A DNA stretch of 31,652 bases from JAAYYY01 sp964602995 (lineage in GTDB: Bacteria; Chloroflexota; Anaerolineae; Promineifilales; Promineifilaceae): positions 1 through 31,652 of the forward strand of contig CAZRTM010000042.1 in assembly GCA_964602995.1 (NCBI GenBank), in the 5' to 3' direction. Under the pieces are notes generated by a model that did no database searches, had not been told where the DNA came from, and worked only from the letters and a program-made list of their open reading frames with translations. The translations under genes and the position numbers were made by a program. Numbering within the stretch: the first letter of the stretch is position 1; every line of letters begins with the position of its first letter. Below are positions 30,312 to 31,652 of the stretch, in pieces.

Positions 30312-30980
30312 CTACTCTTTCCTGGCGTCCCGGATCATTACCAGACCGCCCTTCGCACCCGGCACCGAACCTCTGACAGCAATCAGATTTCGCTCAGGGT
30401 CCACGCGAACAACTTCCAGGTTCTGGGATGTGCTCGTTTCGTTTCCACTGCGCCCGGCCATGCGCAAACCTTTCATGACACGCGCCATACCGGAAGTAGC
30501 GCCAATGGAACCAGGGGCGCGCCAGCGGTCGGACTGACCGTGTGTCTTGGGGCCGCCGCCGAAGCCATGACGCTTGATAACGCCTGTAAAACCGTGGCCT
30601 TTGCTCTTACCGGTAACGTCTACACGCTCGCCCTTGGCGAACTGCTCAACCGTAAGCTCCTGGCCCAGCTCGTAATCACCGATCTTCCTGGTGCGAACTT
30701 CGCGCAGGTGGCGCACAGGCGGCACACCTATGTTGCCTTTACGCCGGGGATGCTTGTCATCCCGCTTCAGTTGACCCAGGTGGCCCAACTGGCCTCTCGT
30801 CAGGCGTCTCTCGGGCACCTCATCGAAACCAATCTGGAGCGCTTCATAACCTTCGCTATCAACTGTCTTAATCTGTGTCACATAGCACGGCCCAGCCTGA
30901 ATGACGGTAACCGGCACAGCGGTCCCGTCTTCTTCAATGATCTGGGTCATGCCGACCTTGTAGCCTAGTAGTGCTTTCAC
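30312..30980 (-). CDS. rplC: 50S ribosomal protein L3 (uL3)
   Basis: A 222-residue assembly-initiating protein near the peptidyl transferase centre. Landmarks are KALLGYKVGMTQIIEEDGTA, VTGKSKGHGFTGVIKRHGFG, GGPKTHGQSDRWRAPGSIGA and GLVMIRDARKE. The start is GTG at 30980, five bases after GGAGG, which gives the usual MKALLG terminus; an in-frame TTG four codons earlier lies in the ribosome-binding site. Upstream is a 235-nt non-coding gap with a long inverted repeat, so rplC may have its own regulated start. Confidence 0.98.
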   Translation of the reverse strand: MKALLGYKVGMTQIIEEDGTAVPVTVIQAGPCYVTQIKTVDSEGYEALQIGFDEVPERRLTRGQLGHLGQLKRDDKHPRRKGNIGVPPVRHLREVRTRKIGDYELGQELTVEQFAKGERVDVTGKSKGHGFTGVIKRHGFGGGPKTHGQSDRWRAPGSIGATSGMARVMKGLRMAGRSGNETSTSQNLEVVRVDPERNLIAVRGSVPGAKGGLVMIRDARKE

Positions 30981-31063
30981 GGCAACCTCCAAGGACTGTC
31001 AACCACCAGGCAAGGGTTGCATCATCCTCTTTCACTTATTAACTTCTAGAAATAATGGCTTGG

Positions 31064-31158
31064 TGTTGGTCTGTGGGTGCTCAGCTTGTTAGTTTGTTAG
31101 TATGCTGGTTCCTGTTATAAGAACCGAACCAGCCGACTAACCAACTAACAAACCAACA
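31064..31158. repeat. Long inverted repeat between rpsJ and rplC
   Basis: Arms 31086-31111 and 31126-31151 are complementary at 23 of 26 positions around a 14-nt loop, built from repeated TTAGTTTG/CTAACCAA-type units. An outer stem TGTTGGT (31064-31070) with ACCAACA (31152-31158) extends it. GGTTC (31107-31111) can pair either with GAACC at 31121-31125 or with GAACC at 31126-31130, so two loop forms are possible. The whole spacer 30981-31215 contains no reading frame that I can support. Confidence 0.7.
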
Positions 31159-31215
31159 TCCGACATCGCAACTAACCTGCCAATCGATAGCCTGGATACG
31201 TCAGCATCCAATACG

Positions 31216-31524
31216 TTATATTTGAATTTCAATGTCCACGCCGGCGGGCAGATTTAGCCGCATCAGCGTATCAATCGTCTTAGAATCAGGATTGAGCACG
31301 TCGATCATGCGCTTGTGCGTGCGAATCTCGAAATGTTCGTGTGCATCTTTGTCAATAAACGGGCCACGACGCACAGTGAAGCGCTCTATCCGTGTCGGCA
31401 ACGGCACCGGTCCGACAACCGTTGCGCCGGTCCGCTCTGCGGTCCCTACAATGCGCTGCGCCGACTGGTCAAGAACGCGATGATCGTAAGCCTTCAACCG
31501 AATGCGAATTTTTTGTTTAGCCAT
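31216..31524 (-). CDS. rpsJ: 30S ribosomal protein S10 (uS10)
   Basis: A 102-residue protein of the 30S head, also the NusE transcription antitermination factor. Landmarks are IRIRLKAYDHRVLDQSAQRI, GPVPLPTRIERFTVRRGPFI and THKRMIDVLNPDSKTIDTLM. The ATG follows GAGGA and sits 14 nt below a 12-bp hairpin. It is the first gene of the S10 operon, downstream of tuf. Confidence 0.98.
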   Translation of the reverse strand: MAKQKIRIRLKAYDHRVLDQSAQRIVGTAERTGATVVGPVPLPTRIERFTVRRGPFIDKDAHEHFEIRTHKRMIDVLNPDSKTIDTLMRLNLPAGVDIEIQI

Positions 31525-31538
31525 ACGTCCTCAGTAAG

Positions 31539-31568
31539 AGGGGCGTTGAATTTTGTTTCAACGCCCCT
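31539..31568 (-). promoter_or_regulatory. Perfect 12-bp hairpin in the tuf-rpsJ spacer
   Basis: AGGGGCGTTGAA (31539-31550) and TTCAACGCCCCT (31557-31568) form a 12-bp stem with a 6-nt loop, in the 58 nt between tuf and rpsJ. On the transcribed (minus) side it is followed by CTTACTGAGGA, not a T-run, so complete termination is doubtful. It could attenuate read-through from tuf or mark an mRNA processing site. Confidence 0.65.
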
Positions 31569-31582
31569 TTCCTATCTTTCGC

Positions 31583-31652
31583 CTAATCTAAAATCTTAGT
31601 AATGACGCCAGCGCCGACGGTGAGCCCACCTTCGCGGATGGCGAAGCGGGAG
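31583..31652 (-). CDS. tuf: Elongation factor Tu, C-terminal end only
   Basis: The last 22 codons and the stop of EF-Tu are visible; the gene continues beyond the window. The encoded tail SRFAIREGGLTVGAGVITKI plus Leu-Asp matches the conserved EF-Tu C terminus (domain 3). EF-Tu delivers aminoacyl-tRNA to the ribosome. The position directly upstream of rpsJ is the standard str-S10 junction. Confidence 0.92.
   Translation of the reverse strand, partial: SRFAIREGGLTVGAGVITKILD

Noticed and set aside
29334..30968. A 544-codon open frame on the plus strand
   Set aside because: It is antisense to rplW, rplD and rplC and crosses their intergenic gaps; its translation shows no domain.

Overview
The window is a piece of a bacterial chromosome, probably from a member of the Chloroflexota (an Anaerolineae-like lineage). 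This placement is inferred from the gene order, the moderately GC-rich composition and the style of the proteins; I could not test it by search. It is a draft scaffold with two 100-N gaps. One gap is flanked by the same 55 bases on both sides, so it is probably spurious.

Positions 20-11507 hold accessory and housekeeping genes. On the minus strand are an alpha/beta hydrolase fused to an acyl-CoA synthetase-like enzyme, and a long-form TrmB tRNA methyltransferase that appears to be leaderless. On the plus strand, an arginase gene is followed by an ABC exporter gene and an intrinsic terminator. Next comes a three-gene glycan cluster: a two-domain GT2 plus GT-B-like glycosyltransferase, a second GT-B glycosyltransferase cut by the second gap, and a UDP-galactopyranose-mutase-like FAD enzyme. 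This suggests a surface polysaccharide, possibly with a modified galactose; the product is inferred.

Positions 11570-13716 (minus strand) hold a YabN-type tetrapyrrole-methylase/MazG nucleotide hydrolase, translationally coupled to a membrane-anchored SH3 protein. Upstream of them (13728-13829) lie a terminator and a long inverted repeat that close the ribosomal transcription unit.

Positions 13857-31652 (minus strand) are one continuous translation super-operon: tuf, then the S10, spc and alpha operons joined end to end (rpsJ, rplC, rplD, rplW, rplB, rpsS, rplV, rpsC, rplP, rpmC, rpsQ, rplN, rplX, rplE, rpsN, rpsH, rplF, rplR, rpsE, rpmD, rplO, secY, adk, map, rpmJ, rpsM, rpsK, rpsD, rpoA, rplQ), followed by truA, rplM and rpsI. 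Departures from the norm are an L29 of double length with an unknown C-terminal domain, an S14 with a stretched C-C-C-H zinc motif, a truA reading frame whose only plausible start is CTG overlapping the rplQ stop, no infA in its usual place, and several TTG/GTG starts. Most genes are packed within about 60 nt or less, but structured non-coding gaps remain before rpsJ, rplC, rplE, rpmJ, rpsK and rpsD. Several of these sit where ribosomal-protein autoregulation acts in other bacteria.

I found no CRISPR array, prophage, transposase, tRNA or rRNA. The most novel points are the L29 and S14 variants, the CTG-started truA, the structured leaders and a shared GGTCTC/GAGACC hairpin family.
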